Of a stretch of DNA of 64,000 nucleotides, positions 36,534 through 45,859 are shown piece after piece. The DNA is taken from contig URDY01000002.1 in NCBI GenBank assembly GCA_900546665.1, forward strand, positions 62,001 to 126,000. Reading direction: 5' to 3'. Under the pieces are notes generated by a model. That model saw nothing but the letters and a program-made list of their open reading frames with translations, was not told the origin of the DNA and did not search any database. Numbering within the stretch: position 1 is the stretch's first letter; every line of letters starts with the position of its first letter. Source of the stretch: an uncultured Paraprevotella sp. Lineage in GTDB: Bacteria > Bacteroidota > Bacteroidia > Bacteroidales > Bacteroidaceae. The translations under genes were made by a program, and so were the position numbers.

Positions 36534-37709
36534 TTATTTTTTTATTGCACGTTTAGCACGCTTGTCAATATTGCTTTGGATTACAAAGTAATCAATCAAC
36601 GGTGCGAACAAGTTCATCAACAATATCGCAAGCATCATTCCTTCGGGATATCCCGGATTCAATACACGAATAATAATTGCCATGGCACCGATAAGGAAAC
36701 CATAAACATATTTTCCACACTCCGTACGAGCTGAAGTGACAGGGTCAGTAGCCATAAAGACTGCTCCGAAACAGAAGCCGCCGACAATAAGATGCTGATA
36801 CCAAGGCATAGATGCTACAGCGTTGCCTTCAGGACCGAACTGATTGAAGATCAATCCCATCACAATACCACCGACAAACACACTGAACATGGTTTTCCAG
36901 CTGGCCACACCACTCCACAAAAGGATAACGGCACCAATTGCAATAGCAATCACACTGGTCTCACCGATAGATCCCGGAATAAGACCGATAAACTGATCCA
37001 TAACAGAAGAAGTGGTTGCAGCACCTACTGCAGCTTCACCGAGCGGAGTTGCCATAGTAAAGGTATCAGGCAAATCATAACCTAAACCACAAATGCTCTC
37101 GGTTGCTACCCAACAAGCGTCACCACTCATTACAGTAGGATATGAGAAGAACAAGAATGCACGGGTTATCAAAGCCACATTAAAGATATTCATACCTGTA
37201 CCACCGAAGATTTCCTTAGCGAAAATAACAGCAAAAGCACAAGCAATGGCCAAAACCCAAAGCGGACAGCCTACCGGGACGATAAGAGGTACAATCATAC
37301 CAGTTACCAGATAACCTTCCTGAATCTCCTCATTTTTCCACTGGGCTACAATAAACTCGATACCAAGACCTACAATGTAAGATACCAGTATTTTTGGCAA
37401 TACTGCCAGAAAACCATAACCAAACAACTGCCAGAATGTAGCTTCTGCCAGCTTGCCTGCCGCAGCATAATTCTGATATCCGATATTATACATACCGAAC
37501 AACAATGCCGGCATCAATGCTATGACCACAAATGACATGATACGCTTGCTATCTATCGCATCATGGACGTTCACTCCCGTTTTTGATGTGGTATTCGGCA
37601 CGAAAAGGAATGTTTCGAAACCGTCAAACACAGAACGGAAAGCGTGAAGTTTGCCACCTTCTTCGAAGCTTGGCTTTATCTTATCAAGATATTTTCTTAA
37701 CGCGTTCAT
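36534..37709 (-). CDS. nqrB: Na+-translocating NADH:quinone reductase subunit B
   Basis: A 391-residue main membrane subunit carrying a covalent FMN and riboflavin and thought to hold the Na+ path. About ten helices; the flavin-attachment region is expected at DTFTMATPLGEAAVGAATTS near residue 220. FMATDPVTSARTECGKYVYG near residue 325 is the other conserved block. It starts 37 bases after nqrA and ends eight bases before nqrC. Confidence 0.97.
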   Translation of the reverse strand: MNALRKYLDKIKPSFEEGGKLHAFRSVFDGFETFLFVPNTTSKTGVNVHDAIDSKRIMSFVVIALMPALLFGMYNIGYQNYAAAGKLAEATFWQLFGYGFLAVLPKILVSYIVGLGIEFIVAQWKNEEIQEGYLVTGMIVPLIVPVGCPLWVLAIACAFAVIFAKEIFGGTGMNIFNVALITRAFLFFSYPTVMSGDACWVATESICGLGYDLPDTFTMATPLGEAAVGAATTSSVMDQFIGLIPGSIGETSVIAIAIGAVILLWSGVASWKTMFSVFVGGIVMGLIFNQFGPEGNAVASMPWYQHLIVGGFCFGAVFMATDPVTSARTECGKYVYGFLIGAMAIIIRVLNPGYPEGMMLAILLMNLFAPLIDYFVIQSNIDKRAKRAIKK

Positions 37710-37746
37710 TATTTACTATTAATTTAAATTGCGACGATACTAAATT

Positions 37747-39099
37747 TTATGCCATTTCCTTGCGCAACATATCCAAACCTTCACGTACGATTCTCTGAAC
37801 CTCCAGTTTGGAAGAGTCCACAAATTCGCATAACGCAAAATCTTCAGGCGCTACTTCATAAATACCCAAAGCCTCCATGCGATCAATATCTCCCGTAATA
37901 ATGGCCTTAACCAACTGCTCGGGGAATATATCCATCGGGAATACCTTATCGTATTCATTACTCATGATCATGTGACGTTCGCCACCCTTGATTCTGGCAT
38001 CAAGCGTATACTCCTTGTTTTTACCGAAAAGCCAGCTGAAATAAGAACGGCTCACAGAGAATTCATTTGTTCTCGGCATAATCCATCCTAACATTTCATG
38101 AACATCATCTCCTTCAGGAATGACATTCACCTCTGTTGCATGAGCGCCGAGGAAACCATCAGCTGTTGTTTTCTGACCGGTCATTACATTACCGCTTATG
38201 ATACGGATATGACGATCAGAAGACACATTGCCATTCACAATTGAACTGATCTGCTGCCCCACGGTAACCTTGCAGTAGGCTGGTTTCTTCACTTCGGATC
38301 CAGCCAAAGCTATAACTCTCGTGAAGTCAAGCTTACCGGTATTGAACAGATGGCCGATAAAGATAACTTCTTCCGCACCTAATGTCCAAACCACTTCACC
38401 TTTGTTAATGGGATCTACATGGTTGATCTGAACACCAACATTACCGGCAGGAGCTGCTCCGCTAAAGAATGTCACAGTTACATTCTTTGCAGCTGTCAAA
38501 GCAGGTGCGCTCTGTTTCGTACTGACACCAAGATGAGTCTTGGCAATACGTGACAACGCATCGAGTCCGGTCTGGAAATCTGCTTCACGTCCTTTCAGTA
38601 CAAACTCAAAATCAGCAGCCAACGGCATTGAATTGAACGCAGACACGAAAATAGCTTTCGGAGTATCTGCAGGATTAGCCGTTACATCATACGGACGCTG
38701 TTTGATAAAGCCGAACAATCCACTTTCAAAGAGAACGTCCTTCACAGCCTTGGCATCCATAGATGCTACATTCTTTTTACCGAAATCAACGTACTGCTGC
38801 TCAGCTGATGCTTCAACCTGTACGCTCAACACTTTTCTCCGCTCACCTCTCACCACAGCTACAATCTTACCACTGATAGGAGAGACAAACTTCACTTCGG
38901 GATTGTTCTTGTCCACAAACAAGGCATCCCCGACCTTCACGATGTCACCTTCCTTGACCACCACCTTCGGTTTCATTCCAGTAAAATCATCAGGCATCAA
39001 AGCAAAAATACCCGAATTATTCACTTGAAACAGTTCCTTTGTGGCTTTGCCCTTAAGATTTACATCAAGGCCCTTACGTAATTTAATTACATTTGCCAT
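37747..39099 (-). CDS. nqrA: Na+-translocating NADH:quinone reductase subunit A
   Basis: A 450-residue soluble cytosolic subunit involved in quinone binding. It opens with KLRKGLDVNLKGKA, typical of NqrA, has SPISGKIVAVVRGERRKVLSV near residue 75 (a lipoyl-like fold), and GERHMIMSNEYDKVFPMDIFPEQLVKAI near residue 375. First gene of the nqr operon and divergent from the TamB-like gene. Confidence 0.97.
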   Translation of the reverse strand: MANVIKLRKGLDVNLKGKATKELFQVNNSGIFALMPDDFTGMKPKVVVKEGDIVKVGDALFVDKNNPEVKFVSPISGKIVAVVRGERRKVLSVQVEASAEQQYVDFGKKNVASMDAKAVKDVLFESGLFGFIKQRPYDVTANPADTPKAIFVSAFNSMPLAADFEFVLKGREADFQTGLDALSRIAKTHLGVSTKQSAPALTAAKNVTVTFFSGAAPAGNVGVQINHVDPINKGEVVWTLGAEEVIFIGHLFNTGKLDFTRVIALAGSEVKKPAYCKVTVGQQISSIVNGNVSSDRHIRIISGNVMTGQKTTADGFLGAHATEVNVIPEGDDVHEMLGWIMPRTNEFSVSRSYFSWLFGKNKEYTLDARIKGGERHMIMSNEYDKVFPMDIFPEQLVKAIITGDIDRMEALGIYEVAPEDFALCEFVDSSKLEVQRIVREGLDMLRKEMA

Positions 39100-39138
39100 A
39101 TATTTGGATTAAAAAAACTGGTTTTATCAAAATCGGGA

Positions 39139-39146
39139 CAAAATTA
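39139..39146 (-). promoter_or_regulatory. -7 box of the nqr operon
   Basis: Minus-strand TAATTTTG about 40 bases upstream of the nqrA ATG; no clear -33 TTTG. Confidence 0.5.
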
Positions 39147-39189
39147 CATTAAAAATATGATAAAGTGAAGAAATCTAAAAAGAAAATAC

Positions 39190-39197
39190 TAATTTTG
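39190..39197 (+). promoter_or_regulatory. -7 box of the TamB-like gene
   Basis: TAATTTTG. Transcription from here would begin near 39204, so any start codon must lie downstream of that point; this bears on the unusual start of the gene. Confidence 0.5.
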
Positions 39198-39218
39198 TTC
39201 AGGTAAACTGATTTAGAT

Positions 39219-42200
39219 ATTAAAAAACTTAAAAAAATATTTCAAACACTGGTAGGATTCCTGCTGGCTTCTTATCTGTTGTTGATTGTACTGTCATACA
39301 TCCCGGCTGTACAAAGGGGATTGTCTGCCCTTGCTTCAAAACAACTCAGTACATTACTGAATACTAAGGTTCAAATTGGAAGAATTGATCTCGGACTATT
39401 CAACCGCATCATACTTGATGATGTCCGTATCATGGACCAAAACAACCAGAATCTACTCAATGCTGCCAGATTGGCTACAAAAATCGAACTTATCCCTCTA
39501 ATCAACGGACAAATTACCCTATCCAACATCCAAATATACGGATTTGATATCAACCTTTACAAAAAAAATCCGAACTCACCTATCAATCTCCAGTTTATCA
39601 TTGACACTTTTTCCTCAAAAAACAAGAAAAAAGAGAAAAATATCCCAAATCTCAAGTTTAATTCCATACTGATACGTAGAGGATCAGTATCTTATAATGT
39701 TTTAAGCAGTCCAAAAACTCCAGAAAAATTTAATCCGGATCATCTGAATATCGATCATATCAGTGCTACCATTGCATTAAAGAAGTTTTCAAAAGACTCT
39801 TTAAATCTTAATCTTAAAAAATTACATTTTGAAGAAAAATCCGGTCTGACGGTCAAACAATTCAAGTTCAAAATACGGGCAAACAAGAATCATGCATTAT
39901 TAGAAGATTTTAATCTGCAATTACCCCACTCCCAAATCAGACTTGATTCAATCAGCTGCAAATATCCGGTGTGGGATACCCAAAAGAAGATAAAAAACCT
40001 TACCGACAATATCTCCATCAATGGAAACATGTCAGAGAGTTATCTGACGCTCCAGGATCTGAAATCACTGGTCCCGGCTCTGTCTCCTATCGATTTTCCT
40101 CTGACCATATCGACTCGTTTTCAAGGAGACAATTCTTCTTTCCAGATCAGAAATCTACAGATTTACGGTTTGGACAAACAAATTGATCTTAATGCTAATT
40201 GCATAATCCACGGACTGTTCACCAAGCACAGCCAAAATATTTCAGCTCAAATCAACAGTCTGAAAATCTCATCTACGGCTTTAAATGAAATTTCAAAAAT
40301 CACATCATTACAGGATAAAATCCAACCTTACATAACTGCCGTAGGCCATATTAATCTGAAAGGTAATTTCGAGAAAAGCCCCAATGCCATCGCCTCACTA
40401 ATTAATCTGGAAACAAGTGCAGGCACACTGAACGTAAATGGACAATATCATTCTGACGGACGTATGCAAGTTCAGGCACGCACAAAAGGGCTTCACATTG
40501 ACAGTCTGGTAACCAATAAGTTCCAACAAATTGCTTTTGACCTGAAATGTGAAGGCTATTGGCCTAAGGCTCACAGTCCCAGACTCTCATTCAGCGGTGT
40601 TATCCCCGTAATGACTTATAGAAATTACACGTACAAAGACATTCAGATAGAAGGAAAATATGCAGCAGACCACATCAGTGGTATGGTGTCTGTCAATGAT
40701 CCTAATATCCAACTTGACGCTAACGGATCTTTTGATCGCAAAGCACGCAAACCCATTATAAAGTTAAATGGAAGCCTCAAACATTTTAATCCCAATGCCC
40801 TATCATTAACTACATTACATCCTAATACCTTTTTCAGCCTCAATTTAAATTCAGAAATTACAGGAATAAAATCCGATGAGATATCCGGTCATGTCTATCT
40901 GGATCATTTTGAGATGGAAAATGAAACGGAAACTTACCGTCTCAACCATTTCTATTTGACAAGCCATAACAATAACGATTATCGTCAAATTAATATAGAG
41001 AGTGATTTTTTGAATGCTGATCTTAAAGGAGTCTTTAAATTTGCTACCTTGATGGTCAACGGACAGGAAATGCTGCATCACTATATTCCAACATTTATTA
41101 AATCTCCGGCAAAACCTGTAAAAGAAGAAGATGTTCTGTCATTCAATGCAGATATCCGCAATCTTCTTCCCCTTGAAAAAATACTTCAAATCCCCATCAG
41201 AATTACAGATAATGGCAGAATAGAAGGTTACTTCAATAGTTCCAACAATAAACTGAGATTTTTTGCTTCTATTCCGGAAGTCATCTACAATGATCAAAGT
41301 ATCAAAAACATAGGTATTTTTTCTACTATTCAGAGTGATTCAATCTTATGCAGTGCAGATTTGGAAAAAACAGTCGGCAAAAGCCCGGTCGAATTCCGAC
41401 TTCGCAGCAAAGCCGCTCACGACTTTATCCAGACGCAACTGTATTGGGACAATCATCGCCCCAATGTTTACAAAGGCATTGTAATGGCCAATACCCGATT
41501 TTCAAAAGACAACGACCAGACTTTACAGACAAATATCACGTTTTTACCATCAGAAGTTACCGTCAACGATTCAATCTGGCAAATCCATCATTCTGAAATA
41601 GAAATACGTCCTAAGCACATTTATGTAGATAACTTCAAAATAGATCAAAACCGGAGACACCTGGTACTAAACGGCAAGGTTACTTCTGAAAAAGAGGATT
41701 CACTCATCGTGGATCTTAATGACATCAACCTGGAATACATCTTCAACATCATCAATTTCCATACTGTTGATTTCACCGGTAGGGCTACAGGAAAAGTATA
41801 TGCCACCAACCTGCTTCAAAGTCCTTTGATTGATGCCAAACTCAACGTGAAGAATTTCTGTTTCAACAATGCTTATCTTGGAGAAATGAACATACACGGT
41901 GGTTGGGAGAAGGAAAGCAATGCCATTTTTCTGGATGCAGCAATGAAGGATCTCTCGAATAATAGTCGTACCACCGTCAAAGGAACTATTGTTCCCGGCC
42001 ACAAACCTCATTCCGGACTGGAACTGAATATCAACACAGAAAACATAGATCTTTCTTTCCTTAACAAATACACTGAAGGTATATTTTCAGAACTTAGGGG
42101 AAGAGCAACCGGATGGACCAGAGTATTCGGTCCGTTCAAATCCATCAACCTGGAAGGTGACATGCTCATCAATAAAGCTGATCTTAAGATTGGCGTAACA

Positions 42201-43694
42201 AATGTAGCCTACCACATTGAGAACGACTCTGTCATACTGCGTCCTGATCATATTTATTTCAGGAATGCCAAGATTTACGACAGCCAAGGCGGCCCGGATA
42301 AAAATGACCATTATGCTATCGTAAACGGTGTACTGCAACATACCCATCTTTCCAATCTGCGTTATGACGTTACGGCAGAAACACATAATATTCTAGGTTA
42401 TGACCAGAAAGAATTTGGAGAAAATGCATTTTGCGGTACGGTCTATGCCACCGGACACCTTTCATTCAACGGCCGTCCTGGTGTACTCAACATCAATATT
42501 GATGCACGACCGGAAGCCAACACGGTATTCACTTATAATCTGTCTACACCTTCAACACTTACAAGTAACCAGTTTATCACTTATAAAAACGAAAAGGCTG
42601 ATTCTACAGTTATAGTTAAAGAAACTGTGCAGACGGAACTCGAAGAGCCCGAATCCGACATGCGCCTGAACTTTAATCTCAACGTGACTCCAGACGCCAC
42701 CATGAAAATTCTAATGGATCCTAAAGCTGGCGACTACATCGCAGTTAGGGGACGCGGCAATATCCGAGCTAGCTATTATAACAAGGGAAATTTCATGATG
42801 TACGGTTCCTACACGGTTAACAACGGTATCTACAAACTCTCGCTGCAGGATGTAATCCGTAAGGATTTTATATTCAGCCCTGGTGGCACCATTTCATTCA
42901 ACGGATCACCTAATCTTGCTGATTTGAACCTTCAGGCAATATACACGGTTCCATCCGTGTCACTTAACGATTTGAGCGCACGTACCACTTTCAGCCAGAA
43001 TAATGTGCGTGTCAATTGCATCATGAACCTTACGGGCAAAGCCACTTCCCCTAAAATCGGATTTGACTTTGATTTACCCAATGTCAACGAAGATGAAAAA
43101 CAGATGGTGCGCAGCCTCATCAGTACGGAAGAAGAAAAGAACATGCAGGTCATTTATCTGTTGGGAATAGGACGTTTCTACACTTATGACTATAACAACA
43201 CCGAACAGAGCCAATCCTCCGTAGCCATGAAATCACTGCTGTCTTCTACCTTAAGCGGACAACTGAATCAAATGTTTTCCAGCATACTGGGTAACAACAG
43301 CAATTGGAATATCGGCACCAATCTCAGTACCGGCGACCAGGGCTGGAGCGATATGGATATTGAAGGATTGCTTTCCGGCCGTCTGCTAAACAACCGCCTG
43401 CTCATCAACGGCAACTTTGGCTACAGAGACAATACGACCACAGCCAGCAACTTTATCGGCGATTTTGACTTGCAGTGGCTTCTGACTCCGTCCGGTAATG
43501 TCAGTCTGAAGGCCTACAGCAAAACCAATGACCGTTATTTCACCAAATCTTCTCTGACAACCCAAGGTATAGGCATTGCCATAAAACGTGACTTCAACAC
43601 GTGGAAAGACATATTCAGATTTCTGATTCCTAAAAAAAGAAGACAAAAACAGAAAAACGAATCAGAAGTCTCTACCGGCAATAACGACTTATAA
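39219..43694 (+). CDS. TamB/DUF490-type translocation and assembly protein, non-canonical start
   Basis: A protein of about 1490 residues with one N-terminal membrane anchor, a very long beta-rich body, and a C-terminal TamB domain (last about 350 residues: LNFNLNVTPDATMKILMDP, then FSPGGTISFNGSPNLADLNLQA). TamB-type proteins bridge the envelope and help move lipids or insert outer-membrane proteins. The frame opens at 39207 after a TAA. Before the helix (FQTLVGFLLASYLLLIVLSYIP) there is no ATG, GTG or TTG; ATT at 39219, followed by KKLKKI, is the best candidate. The first TTG at 39279 would cut the helix in half. Start position is therefore uncertain. Confidence 0.85.
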   Translation: MKKLKKIFQTLVGFLLASYLLLIVLSYIPAVQRGLSALASKQLSTLLNTKVQIGRIDLGLFNRIILDDVRIMDQNNQNLLNAARLATKIELIPLINGQITLSNIQIYGFDINLYKKNPNSPINLQFIIDTFSSKNKKKEKNIPNLKFNSILIRRGSVSYNVLSSPKTPEKFNPDHLNIDHISATIALKKFSKDSLNLNLKKLHFEEKSGLTVKQFKFKIRANKNHALLEDFNLQLPHSQIRLDSISCKYPVWDTQKKIKNLTDNISINGNMSESYLTLQDLKSLVPALSPIDFPLTISTRFQGDNSSFQIRNLQIYGLDKQIDLNANCIIHGLFTKHSQNISAQINSLKISSTALNEISKITSLQDKIQPYITAVGHINLKGNFEKSPNAIASLINLETSAGTLNVNGQYHSDGRMQVQARTKGLHIDSLVTNKFQQIAFDLKCEGYWPKAHSPRLSFSGVIPVMTYRNYTYKDIQIEGKYAADHISGMVSVNDPNIQLDANGSFDRKARKPIIKLNGSLKHFNPNALSLTTLHPNTFFSLNLNSEITGIKSDEISGHVYLDHFEMENETETYRLNHFYLTSHNNNDYRQINIESDFLNADLKGVFKFATLMVNGQEMLHHYIPTFIKSPAKPVKEEDVLSFNADIRNLLPLEKILQIPIRITDNGRIEGYFNSSNNKLRFFASIPEVIYNDQSIKNIGIFSTIQSDSILCSADLEKTVGKSPVEFRLRSKAAHDFIQTQLYWDNHRPNVYKGIVMANTRFSKDNDQTLQTNITFLPSEVTVNDSIWQIHHSEIEIRPKHIYVDNFKIDQNRRHLVLNGKVTSEKEDSLIVDLNDINLEYIFNIINFHTVDFTGRATGKVYATNLLQSPLIDAKLNVKNFCFNNAYLGEMNIHGGWEKESNAIFLDAAMKDLSNNSRTTVKGTIVPGHKPHSGLELNINTENIDLSFLNKYTEGIFSELRGRATGWTRVFGPFKSINLEGDMLINKADLKIGVTNVAYHIENDSVILRPDHIYFRNAKIYDSQGGPDKNDHYAIVNGVLQHTHLSNLRYDVTAETHNILGYDQKEFGENAFCGTVYATGHLSFNGRPGVLNINIDARPEANTVFTYNLSTPSTLTSNQFITYKNEKADSTVIVKETVQTELEEPESDMRLNFNLNVTPDATMKILMDPKAGDYIAVRGRGNIRASYYNKGNFMMYGSYTVNNGIYKLSLQDVIRKDFIFSPGGTISFNGSPNLADLNLQAIYTVPSVSLNDLSARTTFSQNNVRVNCIMNLTGKATSPKIGFDFDLPNVNEDEKQMVRSLISTEEEKNMQVIYLLGIGRFYTYDYNNTEQSQSSVAMKSLLSSTLSGQLNQMFSSILGNNSNWNIGTNLSTGDQGWSDMDIEGLLSGRLLNNRLLINGNFGYRDNTTTASNFIGDFDLQWLLTPSGNVSLKAYSKTNDRYFTKSSLTTQGIGIAIKRDFNTWKDIFRFLIPKKRRQKQKNESEVSTGNNDL

Positions 43695-43755
43695 CACAAT
43701 GGACTGGATTATATCTTTCTACAGTCCTAAAATAAATTAAGAACAGCCCATTATA

Positions 43756-43787
43756 CTTGCAAATAACAAATCCAATTCTTATTTTTG
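43756..43787 (+). promoter_or_regulatory. Promoter of the guanine deaminase gene
   Basis: CTTG (43756-43759), 20 bases, TATTTTTG (43780-43787), 96 bases upstream of the ATG. Confidence 0.55.
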
Positions 43788-43883
43788 TGGGGAACGGATC
43801 GGTATTTCATCTGTTATGATGAGCCAAAATACCACTCTGATTCTCTTATTATCGTATATACTCACCATTAAAAAAACAAGCGT

Positions 43884-44351
43884 ATGGATAAAAAGGATTT
43901 TATGCGTAAAGCCATAGCGCTTTCCATTGAGAATGTCAAAAACGGCGGCGGCCCATTCGGTGCTGTCATTGTCAAGGATAATGAGATTATCGCTACAGGT
44001 GTCAACCGTGTCACAGCCAATCATGACCCCACCGCCCATGCGGAAGTCAGCGCCATCCGCGCAGCTTGTGAAAAGCTCAATACATTCGATCTCAGCGGTT
44101 GTGAAATTTACACCTCATGTGAACCCTGCCCTATGTGTCTGGGAGCTATCTACTGGGCTCATCTGGATAAGATTTATTATGGCAATAACAAACATGATGC
44201 CGCCGACATCGGCTTCGATGATTCATTTATTTATGACGAACTGGCTCTGACACCGGAAAACCGTCAGAAAGCTTCTGAAACCATGCTAAGGAATGAAGCT
44301 ATTGAAGCTTTCAAACTGTGGGAGAACACAGCAGACAAGACTGAATATTGA
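43884..44351 (+). CDS. guaD: Nucleoside/guanine deaminase (CDA superfamily)
   Basis: A 155-residue zinc deaminase. HAEVSAIRAAC near residue 53 gives the zinc His and catalytic Glu, and CEPCPMC near residue 83 gives the two zinc Cys. The C-terminus (KLWENTADKTEY) and GFDDSFIYDEL near residue 115 match Bacillus GuaD-type guanine deaminases, which turn guanine into xanthine, rather than the tRNA adenosine deaminase TadA. Cytosolic. Monocistronic, with its own promoter and a shared terminator. Confidence 0.88.
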   Translation: MDKKDFMRKAIALSIENVKNGGGPFGAVIVKDNEIIATGVNRVTANHDPTAHAEVSAIRAACEKLNTFDLSGCEIYTSCEPCPMCLGAIYWAHLDKIYYGNNKHDAADIGFDDSFIYDELALTPENRQKASETMLRNEAIEAFKLWENTADKTEY

Positions 44352-44401
44352 TCAGGAATTCTTTGACTTAACAAAACTCCTGCCGATTTGTTATTGAAAA
44401 G

Positions 44402-44446
44402 AAAAAGGCCTCCATCCCGGAAAATGAAGGATGGAGGCCTTTTTCT
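44402..44446. terminator. Bidirectional terminator between guaD and the M64 peptidase gene
   Basis: A 16-bp stem AAAAAGGCCTCCATCC / GGATGGAGGCCTTTTT with an 11-base loop; T-runs follow on both strands. Confidence 0.9.
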
Positions 44447-44489
44447 TTATCATTGTGATAAAACTGTTTCACAAACGATGCCCCTTGTT

Positions 44490-45779
44490 CTACTCGCATT
44501 CTGTATAGAAACGGATCAGACGCTCCAATGACCGCTTACAAACCGGACAGAATACAGGAGCTTCATTTATCTTCATCCTACATTCCTGAAACGCACGGTA
44601 AACGCCTTTCGATTGATAACCGGCACCTTCATACACACCTATCCGGGTGTAAACCTCATCAGGATGTCCTGTAGCCGATGTCGGAACTGGCGTTCCTTCC
44701 GGCAGCATATCCTTCCATTTGACGGAAAAATCCTTCAAGGTAGTAATATTCTGTTCCCACGGCTCTGTATCCGACGGATAAATACTTTCGTACTGATCGT
44801 CATAGAAATATTCATCAGCCAGTCCGCCGAAGCTGTGTCCGAACTCATGTACAACCACCGGACGGAAATCCTTATGGTGAGCCGTTGTCAGAGTATAGGA
44901 ATTATAGATTCCACCTCCCCCATATTCGTCCGTATTGGCCAGGATAATGATATGTTCATAGGGCACGCCGGCCAACAGGTTATGCAACTGTTTGAGATGC
45001 AACGTAGTGAGATAACGTGAAGAATAGAACGTATCAAAATGCGAATCTACCGCCGTATGTTTCCAAATGCCTTTTCCCGGAATACTGACACCACTTTCAG
45101 CTGACGGTGCAGCCACAGCTACAAAGTTGAAACGCGATTTCAGGGAAGCAAAAGGTTCATGTGACAGGATGGAAGTCACGGCCGTATCACAGTCAGCATA
45201 AAAACGTGTCATCTCATCCTGACGATAACCTTCTGCTACAATGGCCACATCGATACAGTTTTCCGGATTGCCTTCCTTTACGATATAACGGTAAGGTACA
45301 TTACCCGTCGCATTTATCTGACGGATCAGGATATCCTTTGGATCCACAAGATGCCTCATGGAAACCTGCGGCTTACGATGGGAATCCATGAGCGTCACAT
45401 TGACCCATACCGGCCGTTTGGGAAAGGGAACCAGAAAGGTATTCTCAAATGATTTTTTCACCTTGACAGCCTCTTCCGTAGCCTGCCATTCCTGAAACAG
45501 AGAAGAAAAAGAATGACGGTAAAGGGTATCACCGGTTGCCTCATCACAAACCGTAATCTGTCCGTTACCTTCCAAAGGCAACTCTTTAAGATGATGACGT
45601 CGTCCAGCCCATCCCTGTAGTTTAACCAACTGGTCAACGTAGACTTCCTGAGTACGGTTAGTACCGGCAAAGATATAATCCAGACGCAAGGTTGCATTTT
45701 CGAACCATTCATCGAAAGCCTGCCCCCAACAATCCATACCACAGACAGCCAAGGCCAGACATAGCATTGTTTTTTTCAT
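44490..45779 (-). CDS. M64-family (IgA peptidase-like) metallopeptidase
   Basis: A 429-residue exported zinc peptidase. The signal peptide covers about 1-19 (ALAVCGMDCWGQ). An N-terminal beta domain (about 25-155) comes before the M64 domain, with IDVAIVAEGYRQDEM near residue 172, GGIYNSYTL near 283 and the zinc site HEFGHSFGGLADEY near residue 306. The family is named for a Clostridium ramosum enzyme that cuts IgA; gut Bacteroidetes carry several relatives with unproven substrates. A TAACTTTG -7 box lies at 45809-45816 on the minus strand. Likely periplasmic or surface-exposed. Confidence 0.92.
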   Translation of the reverse strand: MKKTMLCLALAVCGMDCWGQAFDEWFENATLRLDYIFAGTNRTQEVYVDQLVKLQGWAGRRHHLKELPLEGNGQITVCDEATGDTLYRHSFSSLFQEWQATEEAVKVKKSFENTFLVPFPKRPVWVNVTLMDSHRKPQVSMRHLVDPKDILIRQINATGNVPYRYIVKEGNPENCIDVAIVAEGYRQDEMTRFYADCDTAVTSILSHEPFASLKSRFNFVAVAAPSAESGVSIPGKGIWKHTAVDSHFDTFYSSRYLTTLHLKQLHNLLAGVPYEHIIILANTDEYGGGGIYNSYTLTTAHHKDFRPVVVHEFGHSFGGLADEYFYDDQYESIYPSDTEPWEQNITTLKDFSVKWKDMLPEGTPVPTSATGHPDEVYTRIGVYEGAGYQSKGVYRAFQECRMKINEAPVFCPVCKRSLERLIRFYTECE

Positions 45780-45808
45780 ATTCGCACGTTATTTGATCTA
45801 TCTGACTG

Positions 45809-45816
45809 CAAAGTTA
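45809..45816 (-). promoter_or_regulatory. -7 box of the M64 peptidase gene
   Basis: Minus-strand TAACTTTG, 29 bases before the ATG; no -33 match. Confidence 0.4.
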
Positions 45817-45859
45817 ACCTTTTCAGTTACTTTCTTTTCTTGTTACCGGCACTTTTTTG

